Assembly (NCBI GenBank): GCA_965227455.1
Contig: OZ245752.1
Span: 2,914,001 to 2,978,000, forward strand
Direction of reading: 5' to 3'
DNA: 64,000 nucleotides
From: JABDIP01 sp965227455
Lineage (GTDB): Bacteria > Pseudomonadota > Alphaproteobacteria > DSM-16000 > Inquilinaceae
Shown piece by piece: positions 28,132 through 36,747 of this stretch (position 1 is its first letter; the number at the start of each line of letters is the position of its first letter). The position numbers and the translations under genes were made by a program. A model generated the notes under the pieces. That model saw only the letters and a list, made by a program, of their open reading frames with translations, did no database searches and was not told the DNA's origin.

Positions 28132-29421
28132 TCATGGGTTCGGAGCCCGGGCGATACGGAAACCGATGGCGTTGCGCACCGGCATCTCGTCCACGGGCTT
28201 GGTTTCCTCGCACTCGCCGATCCGCGCTGCCATGCGGCCATAGGCATTGGCCAGCGGCGCCGCCGAGAGGCCGTGCAGGATGGCGCTCAAGGCGACGGTC
28301 ACGATGGTCGCCACCAGGATCTCATGGGCATGGGGAATTCCGGACTCCTCGACGATCAGCAGGGCAAAGAGGATCGATGCCAGACCCCGAGGGCCGAACC
28401 AGCCAAGGAACGTCACCGTGGCGCCGCGCACGCCGGTCCCGATCAGCGAAATCGCGACCGGAATCATCCGGATCAGGGTCAGGCTGAGCACGGAATAACC
28501 GACGATGGCCCAGTCCAGACCGTGCAGCCCTTCCGGCAGCATGGCGGCGCCGAAGACCAGGAAGGTGATCAGCATCAGCAACTGGCCCTCGGTCTCCATG
28601 AATTCGAGCAGGAACTGGCAACGGTGCCGGATCGTGTTGCCGAAGACCAGCCCGGAGACGAAGGCGGCGATGAATCCGTTGCCGCCGATGAGCTCGGCGC
28701 CGGCGAAGGACAGGAACGCCATGGCCAGGACGCCGATGCCTTCGAACGGCTCGGTCATCCATTCCGCCGTCGCCGCGCCGTCGACCAGCCGGGCCCCGAG
28801 GAAGCCGATCACCATGCCGGCCAGCGGCCCGAGCGTGACCTGCAGCAATCCGAAGGTCAGCCAGTCCCGGTCGCCGGACTCCGCCGCACCCGAGGCGCTG
28901 GCGAGTGCTGCGAAGAGCAGCACCGCGGGTAGGGCGATGCCGTCATTCAGTCCGCTTTCGACGTTCAGGGCCTGGCGGATACGCACCGGCACCGCCTTGG
29001 CCGAGACCACCGCCTGACCCAGGGCCGCATCGGTCGGGGCAACGATCGCTGCCAGCAGCGCCGCCTCCCACAGCGAAAATTCCGGGAAAAGCAGGATCGC
29101 AGCCCCGGTTCCGGCCAGCATGATCAGCGGCAGCCCGATCAGCAGCATGCGCTCCGGAAGGTTGTGGTGCCGGCGCAGCATCTTCAGGTCGATCCGGGCC
29201 GCGTCGGAGAACAGCACCAGCACCAGGGTCAATTCGGCGATCAGATGGATCGCCCCATGGCCGGGCTCGATATCCGCGACGCCGAGGCCGCCATGTCCGA
29301 TCGCAAAGCCGAAGAGAATGAACACCAGGGGCGCCGTAATGATCGTGCCTTCAAGGCGGCGCGAGACAAGCCCGAAGCCGATCAGGCCGCCGCACACGAC
29401 GATCACGCCAAGCAGATCCAT
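28132..29421 (-). CDS. Cation:proton antiporter, CPA1 family
   Basis: 429-residue inner-membrane protein with about 12 hydrophobic segments from residue 3 to 395. The ion-binding region is AAIVAPTDAALGQAVVSAKAVP and LNVESGLNDGIALPAVLLF, the paired Asp motifs of CPA1 Na+(K+)/H+ exchangers. A second conserved segment is GWFGPRGLASILFALLI. It exchanges monovalent cations for protons. No regulatory RCK domain is attached. Downstream and same-strand flavodoxin gene is 55 bases away. Confidence 0.92.
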   Translation of the reverse strand: MDLLGVIVVCGGLIGFGLVSRRLEGTIITAPLVFILFGFAIGHGGLGVADIEPGHGAIHLIAELTLVLVLFSDAARIDLKMLRRHHNLPERMLLIGLPLIMLAGTGAAILLFPEFSLWEAALLAAIVAPTDAALGQAVVSAKAVPVRIRQALNVESGLNDGIALPAVLLFAALASASGAAESGDRDWLTFGLLQVTLGPLAGMVIGFLGARLVDGAATAEWMTEPFEGIGVLAMAFLSFAGAELIGGNGFIAAFVSGLVFGNTIRHRCQFLLEFMETEGQLLMLITFLVFGAAMLPEGLHGLDWAIVGYSVLSLTLIRMIPVAISLIGTGVRGATVTFLGWFGPRGLASILFALLIVEESGIPHAHEILVATIVTVALSAILHGLSAAPLANAYGRMAARIGECEETKPVDEMPVRNAIGFRIARAPNP

Positions 29422-29661
29422 TGTTCCGAACCTTCCCCCATGCGCCTTTGCCGAGGACCGGCCGGCGCTGTTCGTCGAGGAGTGATGCCTGAGGGCCGGC
29501 AGAAGTTACATCCCGACAGGCCGACTGTCTTGCCTTCTCCCCTCCAAGGCCGTCGCGTTTTTTGCGGCTGACAATCGCCCGGTTCCGTGTAGGTTGAGTC
29601 CCGCGCCCTTGAACCAAGCCTCCGCCCCCCGCAATGGCGGCAACCCGGACACTTCGAGACC

Positions 29662-30282
29662 TTGCTCCAGAGCGACCGGACAAGCGACGACGAGGACTTT
29701 GACGACGACGGGCTGGTCGAGGGCCTGCGACAGGGCAGCGCCCGGCATGCCGAATACTTCGTGCGCACCCATATCGGATCGATGCGCGCCGTGGCGCGGC
29801 GAATCCTGTCCGGCGACGCCTATGCGGACGACTGCGTGCAAGAAGCCTTCGTGAAGGCCTTCCGCAAGATCGGCGACTTCGAAGGCCGATCGAGCCTCAA
29901 GACCTGGCTACACCGGATCACCGTCAACGAGGCGCTGATGCGCCTGCGCACTCTCAAGCGCCTGGACGAACGGCCGATCGACGAGTTCATGCCGGAGTTC
30001 GACGCCAATGCCTGCCGCATCGAGGCGCCCTGGCCCTACATGGCGACGGCAGAGGATATCCTTCAGCGCCAGAGCACCCGGGCACTGGTACTATCGAAAA
30101 TCCACGAATTGCCCGAAAGCTACCGTATCGTATTGCTGTTGCGTGACATCGAAGAGTTGGACACGGCTGAAGTGGCGGAAATGCTTGGGATTACACCCGG
30201 CAACGTCAAAGTCAGACTGCACCGCGCCAGGTCCGCGCTGAAGAAGCTGCTGGAACCGGCCCTGCGCGGAGAGATCGAATGA
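29662..30282 (+). CDS. ECF-type RNA polymerase sigma factor
   Basis: 206-residue sigma-70 family factor. Region 2 is HAEYFVRTHIGSMRAVARRILSGDAYADDCVQEAFVKAFRKIGDFEGRSSLKTWLHRITVNEALMRLR, split here by conserved DDCVQEAF and WLHRI motifs. Region 4 is LPESYRIVLLLRDIEELDTAEVAEMLGITPGNVKVRLHRARSALKK. The frame opens at TTG 29662, with a weak GAGA site and no in-frame ATG or GTG before region 2, so a TTG start is likely. The N terminus is very acidic (SDDEDFDDDG). It overlaps the anti-sigma gene by 4 bases. Confidence 0.9.
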   Translation: MLQSDRTSDDEDFDDDGLVEGLRQGSARHAEYFVRTHIGSMRAVARRILSGDAYADDCVQEAFVKAFRKIGDFEGRSSLKTWLHRITVNEALMRLRTLKRLDERPIDEFMPEFDANACRIEAPWPYMATAEDILQRQSTRALVLSKIHELPESYRIVLLLRDIEELDTAEVAEMLGITPGNVKVRLHRARSALKKLLEPALRGEIE

Positions 30283-30593
30283 CGGAGGCTGCGTATACGC
30301 GCCTGTGGCGCTGGACCAAGGGCATGATGCTGAAACACATGCCATTGATGATCACGTGCGTGGAGTTCGAGAGCTTCATCCTTGCCTATATCGAGGACGA
30401 GCTTCCGAGCCGGCAGCGAAGAGTGTTCGAACTCCACCTGAAGGTCTGCCGCGAATGCCGCGACTATCTCGCCGCCTATCGCCGCACAATCGCGCTGGGC
30501 AAGACGGCCATGGCCGACGATCCGGCGGCCATGGTGCCGGAAGACGTGCCCGAGGACCTGATCAAAGCCGTCCTGGACGCCCGCAACGCCTGA
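30279..30593 (+). CDS. Soluble zinc-finger anti-sigma factor (ZAS type)
   Basis: 104-residue protein with the zinc anti-sigma signature: Cys27, then His53-x3-Cys57-x2-Cys60 in HLKVCRECRDYL, after the helix ESFILAYIEDELP. No membrane helix follows, so it is a cytoplasmic ZAS protein, likely to release its sigma partner on oxidation of the zinc-binding thiols, as in ChrR or RsrA. The ATGA overlap with the sigma gene indicates coupled expression. Confidence 0.88.
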   Translation: MTEAAYTRLWRWTKGMMLKHMPLMITCVEFESFILAYIEDELPSRQRRVFELHLKVCRECRDYLAAYRRTIALGKTAMADDPAAMVPEDVPEDLIKAVLDARNA

Positions 30594-30617
30594 AGCATCT
30601 CGATCGCCGGTGCGTGT

Positions 30618-30635
30618 AACCGCCGCAGGGCGGTT
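30618..30635 (+). other. Small hairpin after the anti-sigma gene
   Basis: AACCGCC (30618-30624) pairs with GGCGGTT (30629-30635) around a 4-base loop, 25 bases past the stop. There is no U-run, so it is only a possible mRNA end. Confidence 0.35.
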
Positions 30636-30832
30636 CGCATCTATCGGCAAATCGATTTTTGCAGCGCAGCATTTTCCCCGTGAGACTGATGACCGGCAAT
30701 GATCGGCATGACCCCGGTTTCGGCTCATATCATGGGAAAACTGTAACGAAACTGTGAGACCTGCCGCGGGCAATGCGGTGCAACATCGGCCGTCGAGCAA
30801 CCATCCGATCGCCGCGCGACCAGGAGACCGTC

Positions 30833-31576
30833 ATGACACCCGAGCAGATCCTGTCCCTGCCCTCCATGCCGCCGGGCAATCCGAGTTACCCGACCGGGCC
30901 CTATCGCTTCGTCGACCGGGAGTATTTCATCGTCATCTATGAGAGCGATCCCGAGGCGATCCGCGAGATGGTGCCCGAGCCGCTGGCGCCGGACGGCTCC
31001 AACCAGGTCTATTACGAGTGGATCAACATGCCGGACAGCTCCGGCTTCGGCAGCTACGAGGAATCCGGGGTGGTGATCCCCTGCGTGTTCGACGGCGAGC
31101 CGGTGAACTACACCGCCATGATGTTCCTGAACGACGAGCCGCCGATCAGCGCAGGGCGGGAGATCTGGGGTTTTCCCAAGCGCTGCGGCGAGCCCCGGCT
31201 GACGGTGGAAACCGATACCCTCACCGGCACCCTGACATATTCCGGCGAGCGGGTGGCGCTGGGCACCATGGGCTACAAGCATGAGAACCTGATCAAGGAC
31301 CCGGCGAAGCGCAACGAAGCCTTGAAGAAGACCCAGGTGAACCTGAAGCTGCTGCCCTGTGTCACCGGCAAGCCGCTGGTGGCGCAGCTGGTCGCCTACA
31401 ACCTCACCGAGATCGACGTGAAGTTCCACTATGGCGGACCGGCCCGGCTGCATCTGGTGCCCCATGTCAACGCGCCGGTCGCCGACCTGCCGGTTCGCCG
31501 GGTGCTGGGTGGCCGCCACTACCGCGCCGACCTCACCCTCCCCTTCGGGCGCGTGATCCACGACTATCTCGCCTAA
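30833..31576 (+). CDS. adc: Acetoacetate decarboxylase family protein
   Basis: 247-residue acetoacetate decarboxylase family member. The catalytic Schiff-base Lys lies in GREIWGFPKRCGEP (Lys116), with Arg29 (VDREYF), Glu62 and the SYEESG acidic pair at the positions used by the clostridial enzyme. The second active-site Lys that lowers the pKa in the clostridial enzyme is Arg117 here. The start ATG 30833 has AGGAGA upstream; a longer frame to 30773 lacks one. It precedes 3-hydroxybutyrate dehydrogenase, so acetoacetate is the natural substrate to suspect. Confidence 0.85.
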   Translation: MTPEQILSLPSMPPGNPSYPTGPYRFVDREYFIVIYESDPEAIREMVPEPLAPDGSNQVYYEWINMPDSSGFGSYEESGVVIPCVFDGEPVNYTAMMFLNDEPPISAGREIWGFPKRCGEPRLTVETDTLTGTLTYSGERVALGTMGYKHENLIKDPAKRNEALKKTQVNLKLLPCVTGKPLVAQLVAYNLTEIDVKFHYGGPARLHLVPHVNAPVADLPVRRVLGGRHYRADLTLPFGRVIHDYLA

Positions 31577-31690
31577 GGGGCAAATCGATACGCCCGCGGA
31601 CCGCGCATCGCGATTTCAGATGGCGCCGCTAGCGGGTTCCATAAGATCATCGGAAGAGCGTTCGTTCTTCCCAGCAAGGAGACATCCACC

Positions 31691-32473
31691 ATGACCAAGG
31701 GCAAGAACGCCATCGTCACCGGTTCCACCAGCGGCATCGGCCTCGGCATCGCCGAGGCCTTCGCCGGCGCCGGCATGAATGTGATGCTGAACGGCTTCGG
31801 CGACGCGGCCGACATCGAGGCGACCCGTGCCGGGCTCGCAGATAAATACGATGTGCAAGTGGCCTACAACGGCGCCGACATGACCAAGCCGGGGGAGATC
31901 GCGGCCCTGGTCGATCAGGCCAATGCCGAGTTCGGCCAGGTCGACGTGGTGGTCAACAATGCCGGCATCCAGCATGTGACCCCGGTCGAGGAGTTCCCGA
32001 TCGAGAAATGGGACGCCATCCTGGCGATCAACCTGTCCAGCGCCTTCCACACCACCCGGCTGACCCTGGCCGGCATGAAGCAGCGCGGCTGGGGCCGGAT
32101 CATCAACCTGGCCTCCGCCCACGGGCTGGTCGCCTCGCCGTTCAAATCGGCCTATGTCGCCGCCAAGCACGGCATGCTGGGCCTGACCAAGACGGTGGCG
32201 CTGGAGGCCGCAGAGCACGGCGTGACCGTCAACGCCATCTGCCCCGGTTATGTTCTCACGCCGCTGGTGGAGAAGCAGATCCCAGACACCGCCAAGGCCC
32301 GCGGCCTGACCGAAGAGCAGGTCAAGCGCGACGTTCTGCTGGGGGCGCAGCCGACCAAGCAGTTCGTCACCACCGAGCAGCTCGGCGCCCTGGCCGTCTT
32401 CCTGTGCACCGACGGTGCGGCCTCGATCACCGGTACCGCGCTGCCGGTCGATGGTGGCTGGACATCGCAATGA
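31691..32473 (+). CDS. bdhA: D-3-hydroxybutyrate dehydrogenase
   Basis: 260-residue short-chain dehydrogenase. The cofactor loop is VTGSTSGIGLGIAEAF, NNAGIQHVTPVEEFP follows, the catalytic Ser is in NLASAHGL, and the Tyr/Lys pair is in SAYVAAKHGMLG. The segment CPGYVLTPLVEKQIPDTAK matches 3-hydroxybutyrate dehydrogenases. It converts 3-hydroxybutyrate from polyhydroxybutyrate to acetoacetate with NAD+. The stop overlaps the patatin start by 4 bases. Confidence 0.93.
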   Translation: MTKGKNAIVTGSTSGIGLGIAEAFAGAGMNVMLNGFGDAADIEATRAGLADKYDVQVAYNGADMTKPGEIAALVDQANAEFGQVDVVVNNAGIQHVTPVEEFPIEKWDAILAINLSSAFHTTRLTLAGMKQRGWGRIINLASAHGLVASPFKSAYVAAKHGMLGLTKTVALEAAEHGVTVNAICPGYVLTPLVEKQIPDTAKARGLTEEQVKRDVLLGAQPTKQFVTTEQLGALAVFLCTDGAASITGTALPVDGGWTSQ

Positions 32474-33507
32474 GCAAGGCGCCGAGGCGCACCCAGAAGC
32501 CGGTCAACCTGGCCCTGCAGGGCGGCGGCGCCCATGGCGCCTTCACCTGGGGCGTGCTGGACCGGCTGCTGGAGGATGAGCGCATCCGGATCGAGGCGAT
32601 CAGCGGCACCAGCGCCGGCGCCATGAACGCGGTGGTGGTGGCCGACGGCCTCATGCGGGACGGGCCGGACGGCGCCCGCGACGGGCTGGCCCGGTTCTGG
32701 AAGGCGGTCAGCGAGGCTGGCCGCACCAGCCCGATCCAACGCTCGCCGATCGATGTCTTCATGGGCAATTGGAGCCTCGACAATTCCCCCACCTATCTGT
32801 TTTTCGACCTGTTCAGCCGCATCGCCTCGCCCTACGAGACCAACCCGCTGAACATCAATCCGCTGAAGGATTTGATCGAGTCGGTGGTGGATTTCGAGAT
32901 CGTGCGCTCTTGCGACCGCATGAAGGTCTTCGTCTCCGCCACCAATGTGGAAACCGGCCGGGTCAAGGTGTTCGACCGCCACCAGCTGACCGCCGACATG
33001 GTGATGGCCTCGGCCTGCCTGCCGCTGATGTTCCAGGCCGTCGAGATCGGCGGCACGCCCTATTGGGATGGCGGCTTCATGGGCAACCCGGTGCTGTTCC
33101 CCTTCTTCAACGCCTGCGTCTCGGACGACGTGCTGATCGTGCAGATCAATCCCATTACCCGCCACGGTGCGCCGACCACGGCCCGGGACATTCTCGGCCG
33201 GATGAACGAGATCACCTTCAACGCAAGCCTGCTGCGGGAGTTCCGGGCGATCGATTTCGTCAGCCGGCTGCTGGAGGACGGCAAGCTCGATCCCGAGCAG
33301 TACAAGCACATCCTGGTGCACCGGATCGAGGCCGAGGACGAGATCAAGCCGCTGGGCGCCTCCAGCAAGCTGAACGCGGAATGGGCCTTCCTGCAGCATC
33401 TCTTCGGGATCGGCCGTGCCGCCGCGGCGGATTGGCTGGACGAGAACTACGACGATCTGGGCAAGCGCTCGACCGTTGACATTCGCGCCATGTTCCAGGG
33501 GAACTGA
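32470..33507 (+). CDS. Patatin-like phospholipase
   Basis: 345-residue patatin-family hydrolase. The oxyanion loop is LQGGGAHGAF, the nucleophile Ser48 sits in GTSAG, and the dyad Asp200 in WDGGFMGN. No signal peptide is seen. The real start is ATG 32470, overlapping bdhA; the longer frame is a shadow. Patatins beside bdhA and adc are a recurring set in alphaproteobacteria with polyhydroxybutyrate, and a link to granule or lipid turnover is inferred. Confidence 0.92.
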   Translation: MSKAPRRTQKPVNLALQGGGAHGAFTWGVLDRLLEDERIRIEAISGTSAGAMNAVVVADGLMRDGPDGARDGLARFWKAVSEAGRTSPIQRSPIDVFMGNWSLDNSPTYLFFDLFSRIASPYETNPLNINPLKDLIESVVDFEIVRSCDRMKVFVSATNVETGRVKVFDRHQLTADMVMASACLPLMFQAVEIGGTPYWDGGFMGNPVLFPFFNACVSDDVLIVQINPITRHGAPTTARDILGRMNEITFNASLLREFRAIDFVSRLLEDGKLDPEQYKHILVHRIEAEDEIKPLGASSKLNAEWAFLQHLFGIGRAAAADWLDENYDDLGKRSTVDIRAMFQGN

Positions 33508-33530
33508 CAGGCCCGACGCGGCCTTCGGCG

Positions 33531-33920
33531 TCAGTCCTTCAGCAGCTTGCGCAGGTTCTTCGCCGATTTGCCGACGGCCTTCGGATCCCTTGCGATTATG
33601 CCGGTGGCCAGATCGGCGAGGCCGGCGGCCACCTGGATGCCGAAGCGTGCTTCGTTCAGCGCCTCGATCGAGCCCTTGGCGTCGACGATCACCAGGGTCA
33701 GGGTTTCGGCGGTCTCTTCCATCTCGGTGAGCGAGAGGCCGACCGCCTCGGTGGTGCAGAAGCTGGAAACCCGCAACAGCGTCTTGCCGGATTCGTTCAT
33801 CGCTTCGTATTGCGGCCGGGTGATCGTCTCCCATTCGCTGTCGAGGAAGGCATCGATGGCGGTCGCCGCCTGCAGCAGCTGGTCGGCGAGGTCTCTTGCG
33901 TGATCGGTCGTTAGGGTCAT
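33531..33920 (-). CDS. Hypothetical helical protein
   Basis: 129 residues, not recognised. It looks mostly helical (DHARDLADQLLQAATAIDAFLDSEW; NEARFGIQVAAGLADLATGI) with a basic C terminus (KSAKNLRKLLKD). No signal peptide or membrane helix is seen. It follows the lipoprotein gene on the same strand after 17 bases, so the two probably form an operon. It converges on the patatin gene. Confidence 0.65.
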   Translation of the reverse strand: MTLTTDHARDLADQLLQAATAIDAFLDSEWETITRPQYEAMNESGKTLLRVSSFCTTEAVGLSLTEMEETAETLTLVIVDAKGSIEALNEARFGIQVAAGLADLATGIIARDPKAVGKSAKNLRKLLKD

Positions 33921-33937
33921 GGCGGCTTTTCCCAGGT

Positions 33938-34798
33938 CTATGCGCGTGCGACGACGCGGATCTCGTCGCGGATTTCCCGCACCAGCTTGAACAGATCCTT
34001 GGCCAGCCCCACGGCGTCGAGGGCGCCGCGCTCGTCATAGAGCCGCTGATGGCCCTCGGCGATCTTGTCGAGGATCTCCAGATAGGCGTCCAGCGCCGCC
34101 ATGCGCCGTTCATTCTCGGCCTGGCGCACCAGGAACCATTCTTCAAGCGCGGCGGCGGCGGCCGGCGAGGTCTGCGGATCGCGGATCAGGCTCTCGAAAT
34201 GGGTGTCGAGGAAGCGCCGCTCGATCTCCAGGTCGCGGCGGAAATCGGTGTCGACGATGCTGCGCAATTCGCCGGCCAGCAGGGTCTGCAGGGGCTCGTT
34301 GGCCTGCTCGACCACGTCGCCGACCCGGTTCGCCTGCCATCCGCCGAGCGCGGCGCCGGCCAGGGTGTTCACGATCGATCCCACAGCGCCCAGCGTCTCC
34401 GACGAGACCGAGGACGGCACCACGCCGTTCAGGCGCTGCAGCGATCCGGCGAACGCCTCGCCCTGCTTGGAGAAATCCACCGTGCTGTCCGCGGACAGGG
34501 TCGACAGCGTGCTCATGTAGTCGCTGACCAGCGCTAGCATCGCCTCCAGCGCCTCGGCCTGCGCCTGCCGGGCCTGCTGCTGCCGGGTCCAGATCGCTTG
34601 GGTCGCCGTGTCCTGGTCGTCGTAGCGCGCCAGCCGCAGCGGGGTCTCGGCATAGGTGACGACCACCTCGTTGAAGCGGGTGGCCTCGACCGACGTCTCG
34701 GACCAGGCCCGCACGGCCGCCAGATCGGTACATGCCGCTGTCAGAAGTACCGCCGCGACGGCTATCGACAGTGCGGACAACCTGGGCGAACGCGGCAT
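33938..34798 (-). CDS. Hypothetical lipoprotein
   Basis: 286 residues. The signal peptide ends in the lipobox LLTAAC (Cys about 23), so the mature protein is lipid-anchored in the envelope. The rest is polar and strongly helical, with long Ala/Gln/Glu-rich stretches (IWTRQQQARQAQAEALEAML; AAAALEEWFLVRQAENERRMAALDAYLEILDKI) that could form coiled coils. I choose ATG 34798 because GGAGGAAATACC precedes it; a longer frame to 34972 has no such site and would bury the signal. Family unknown. Confidence 0.75.
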   Translation of the reverse strand: MPRSPRLSALSIAVAAVLLTAACTDLAAVRAWSETSVEATRFNEVVVTYAETPLRLARYDDQDTATQAIWTRQQQARQAQAEALEAMLALVSDYMSTLSTLSADSTVDFSKQGEAFAGSLQRLNGVVPSSVSSETLGAVGSIVNTLAGAALGGWQANRVGDVVEQANEPLQTLLAGELRSIVDTDFRRDLEIERRFLDTHFESLIRDPQTSPAAAAALEEWFLVRQAENERRMAALDAYLEILDKIAEGHQRLYDERGALDAVGLAKDLFKLVREIRDEIRVVARA

Positions 34799-35034
34799 GG
34801 TATTTCCTCCCGGGGGCCGTTCGAGTCGCAATCGCACGGGCACAGAGAGGCGCTCCGCCGATGGAAAACTGAACGGGAAGAATCGAAGACGAGACTGTAC
34901 AGGAGATTTACAAACAATTTTCTGAAAATACAACTTTAATATCGCGCAGGCCGCACTGGACAGCCGCATCACAGCCGGCGGACACTCCGCATGGCGAGAC
35001 TTGGACGCGGTATTTCAACCGGCAACGGCAATCG

Positions 35035-35847
35035 ATGATCGAGAGCGTCACGATTCCATCAGGGTCCGCACGGATCCATTGCGTGAGAGCGGGTGCAGGC
35101 CCTGCGGTCGTGCTGCTGCATGCGGGTGTGGCCGACCACCGCATGTGGCGCGACCAGATCGCGGCCCTGCAGGACCGGTTCCACGTCATTGCCTATGACC
35201 GCCGGGAGTTCGGGCAGACCGACTCGCCGGACGAGCCCTTCCGCCACATCGACGATCTGGCCGTGGTGTTGGCAGAGCTCAAAGTGGAGTCGGCGATCCT
35301 GGTCGGCTGCTCCCAGGGCGGCCGCGTCGCCATCGATTTCGCGCTGGCCCATCCGGAGCACGTGCCGGCCCTGGTCCTGGTGTCCACCGCCATCACCGGC
35401 GCCCCCGCTACCCCAGTTCCGGCCGGTGTCGAGGCGCTTTCGGATGCCCTGGACGCGGCGGAAGAGGCCGGCGACCTGGACCGGGTCAACGCCATCGAGG
35501 CGCATCTCTGGCTGGACGGCCCGCTCAGCCAGGAGGGCCGCGTCTCCGGCCCGATCCGCGACCTGTTCCTCGACATGAACGGCACCGCGCTCCGCAAGCC
35601 GGAGATCCCGAAAGAGCAATTCCCGCCCGATGCCTATGGACGCCTGTCGGAGCTGGCGATGCCGATCCTGCTGATATCCGGCGAACTCGATTTCGACTAT
35701 GTCCGCGCCCGCCATATGCATCTTGCTCAAACGGTCGCGAATGCCCAGGCGGTCGAGATGGCCGGCACGGCGCATTTGCCAAGCCTGGAACAGCCGGACC
35801 TCTTCAACCGGCACCTGCAGGGGTTCCTGGAGACGGTGGCGGTTTGA
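35035..35847 (+). CDS. Alpha/beta fold hydrolase
   Basis: 270 residues. The nucleophile elbow is VGCSQGGRVA, the acid in ISGELDFDYVRA and the His in GTAHLPSLEQP. An LLHAGVADHRMW oxyanion loop is present. It belongs to the large family including lactonases, esterases and 3-oxoadipate enol-lactonase-like enzymes; the substrate is not readable. Divergent from the lipoprotein gene across an AT-rich promoter region (about 34880-34940). Confidence 0.87.
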   Translation: MIESVTIPSGSARIHCVRAGAGPAVVLLHAGVADHRMWRDQIAALQDRFHVIAYDRREFGQTDSPDEPFRHIDDLAVVLAELKVESAILVGCSQGGRVAIDFALAHPEHVPALVLVSTAITGAPATPVPAGVEALSDALDAAEEAGDLDRVNAIEAHLWLDGPLSQEGRVSGPIRDLFLDMNGTALRKPEIPKEQFPPDAYGRLSELAMPILLISGELDFDYVRARHMHLAQTVANAQAVEMAGTAHLPSLEQPDLFNRHLQGFLETVAV

Positions 35848-35853
35848 TCGCCG

Positions 35854-36634
35854 CTAGCCGAGCACCGAGAAGCTCGTCTGCTCGTTGATCTCCCGCTTGC
35901 GGGAGTAGAAGCCGAGATCGGCGGTCAGGGTGGTGTGCTTGAGCGGGAACCGGATCGGGTCGGAGAAATGCATGCCGGTCCGGGCATAGTCGATACCCTG
36001 CGGCGCGGAGACGTGGCACACCTCCTCGCGCAGCGCCCGCGTGCCGATGGTCATGCCATCGAGCACGCCTTCGGCCAGCCCGTTGACCTTGTAGGAATGC
36101 GGCCCGGACGCGCTGACCACTACCGGCGCGGCAATGCGGTCGCCGCCCTCCAGGGTCACGCCCGACACCCGACCCCCTTCCGTCAGGATCTCCGCCACCT
36201 TCGCGGCGGATCGAAGGAGTCGAAGACGATGATCGGGAAGCGCTCCTTCAACTGGTCGAAGCCCCAATGCTCGTAAGCGCAATCGATCCGGTCGAGCACG
36301 GCGAGCAGCGGACGCATTTGGTCGTTGTGGTCGCATTTGACGACGAGGTTGCCGGTGTTGACGTTGCGGGTGAGACCGCGCTCGTCCTCCACGCCCAAGA
36401 ACTCCGCCCAGTCCTTCCAGCAGAAATGCGCCTCATAGGCGATCGATGCGCCGTCGATGGTGGGATAGAATGGCCGGATGATGGCGCTGGAGCCCGAGGT
36501 GGAGCCATGGCCGGCCTCCGCCCCCATATCGACGCAGAGCGGCTTCAGCCCCTTGCGCGCCAGCCCAGGGAAATGGAGGTGCCGATGACACCGGCGCCGA
36601 TCACGATGGCGTCGTAGCTGGCCGTCATACCCAT
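35854..36634 (-). pseudogene. Broken FAD-dependent oxidoreductase (DAO family)
   Basis: The start at 36634/36628 gives MTASYDAIVIGAGVIGTSIS, a clear FAD-binding GxGxxG motif. One missing base near 36566-36572 shifts the frame; the text continues in another frame as LARKGLKPLCVDMG, GHGSTSGSSAIIRP and NVNTGNLVVKC. That frame runs into a stop soon after ERFPIIVFDSF (near 36205), and a third frame resumes with AKVAEILTEGGRVSGVTLEGG. At the second junction a stretch of roughly 60 or more residues seems deleted. The C terminus (FPLKHTTLTADLGFYSRKRE) does not look like the family and the gene stops early. Intact relatives are about 400 or more residues and oxidise amino acids or methylated amines, which fits the adjacent mttB. 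Confidence 0.8.
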
Positions 36635-36644
36635 TCCCCTCTTC

Positions 36645-36722
36645 CGTCATTCCCGCGAAAGCGGGAATCTCGACGGGCAAGCAAGCCTTAGTCTCGAGAT
36701 TCCCGCTTTCGCGGGAATGACG
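36645..36722. repeat. REPIN-like inverted repeat
   Basis: Two perfectly complementary 29-base arms (36645-36673 and 36694-36722) are separated by 20 bases. Each arm is itself a hairpin, with ATTCCCGC and GCGGGAAT around a GAAA or TTTC tetraloop. This doublet of palindromes is the form of REP doublets (REPINs) mobilised by a RAYT transposase. It sits between the broken FAD oxidoreductase and mttB and may also end the mttB mRNA. Confidence 0.85.
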
Positions 36723-36747
36723 ACAAATGTGAATACGCTCAGGCCGC

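Noticed and set aside
36645..36722. CRISPR-like repeat
   Set aside because: It is a single inverted pair, not a series of direct repeats with spacers, and no cas gene is present.
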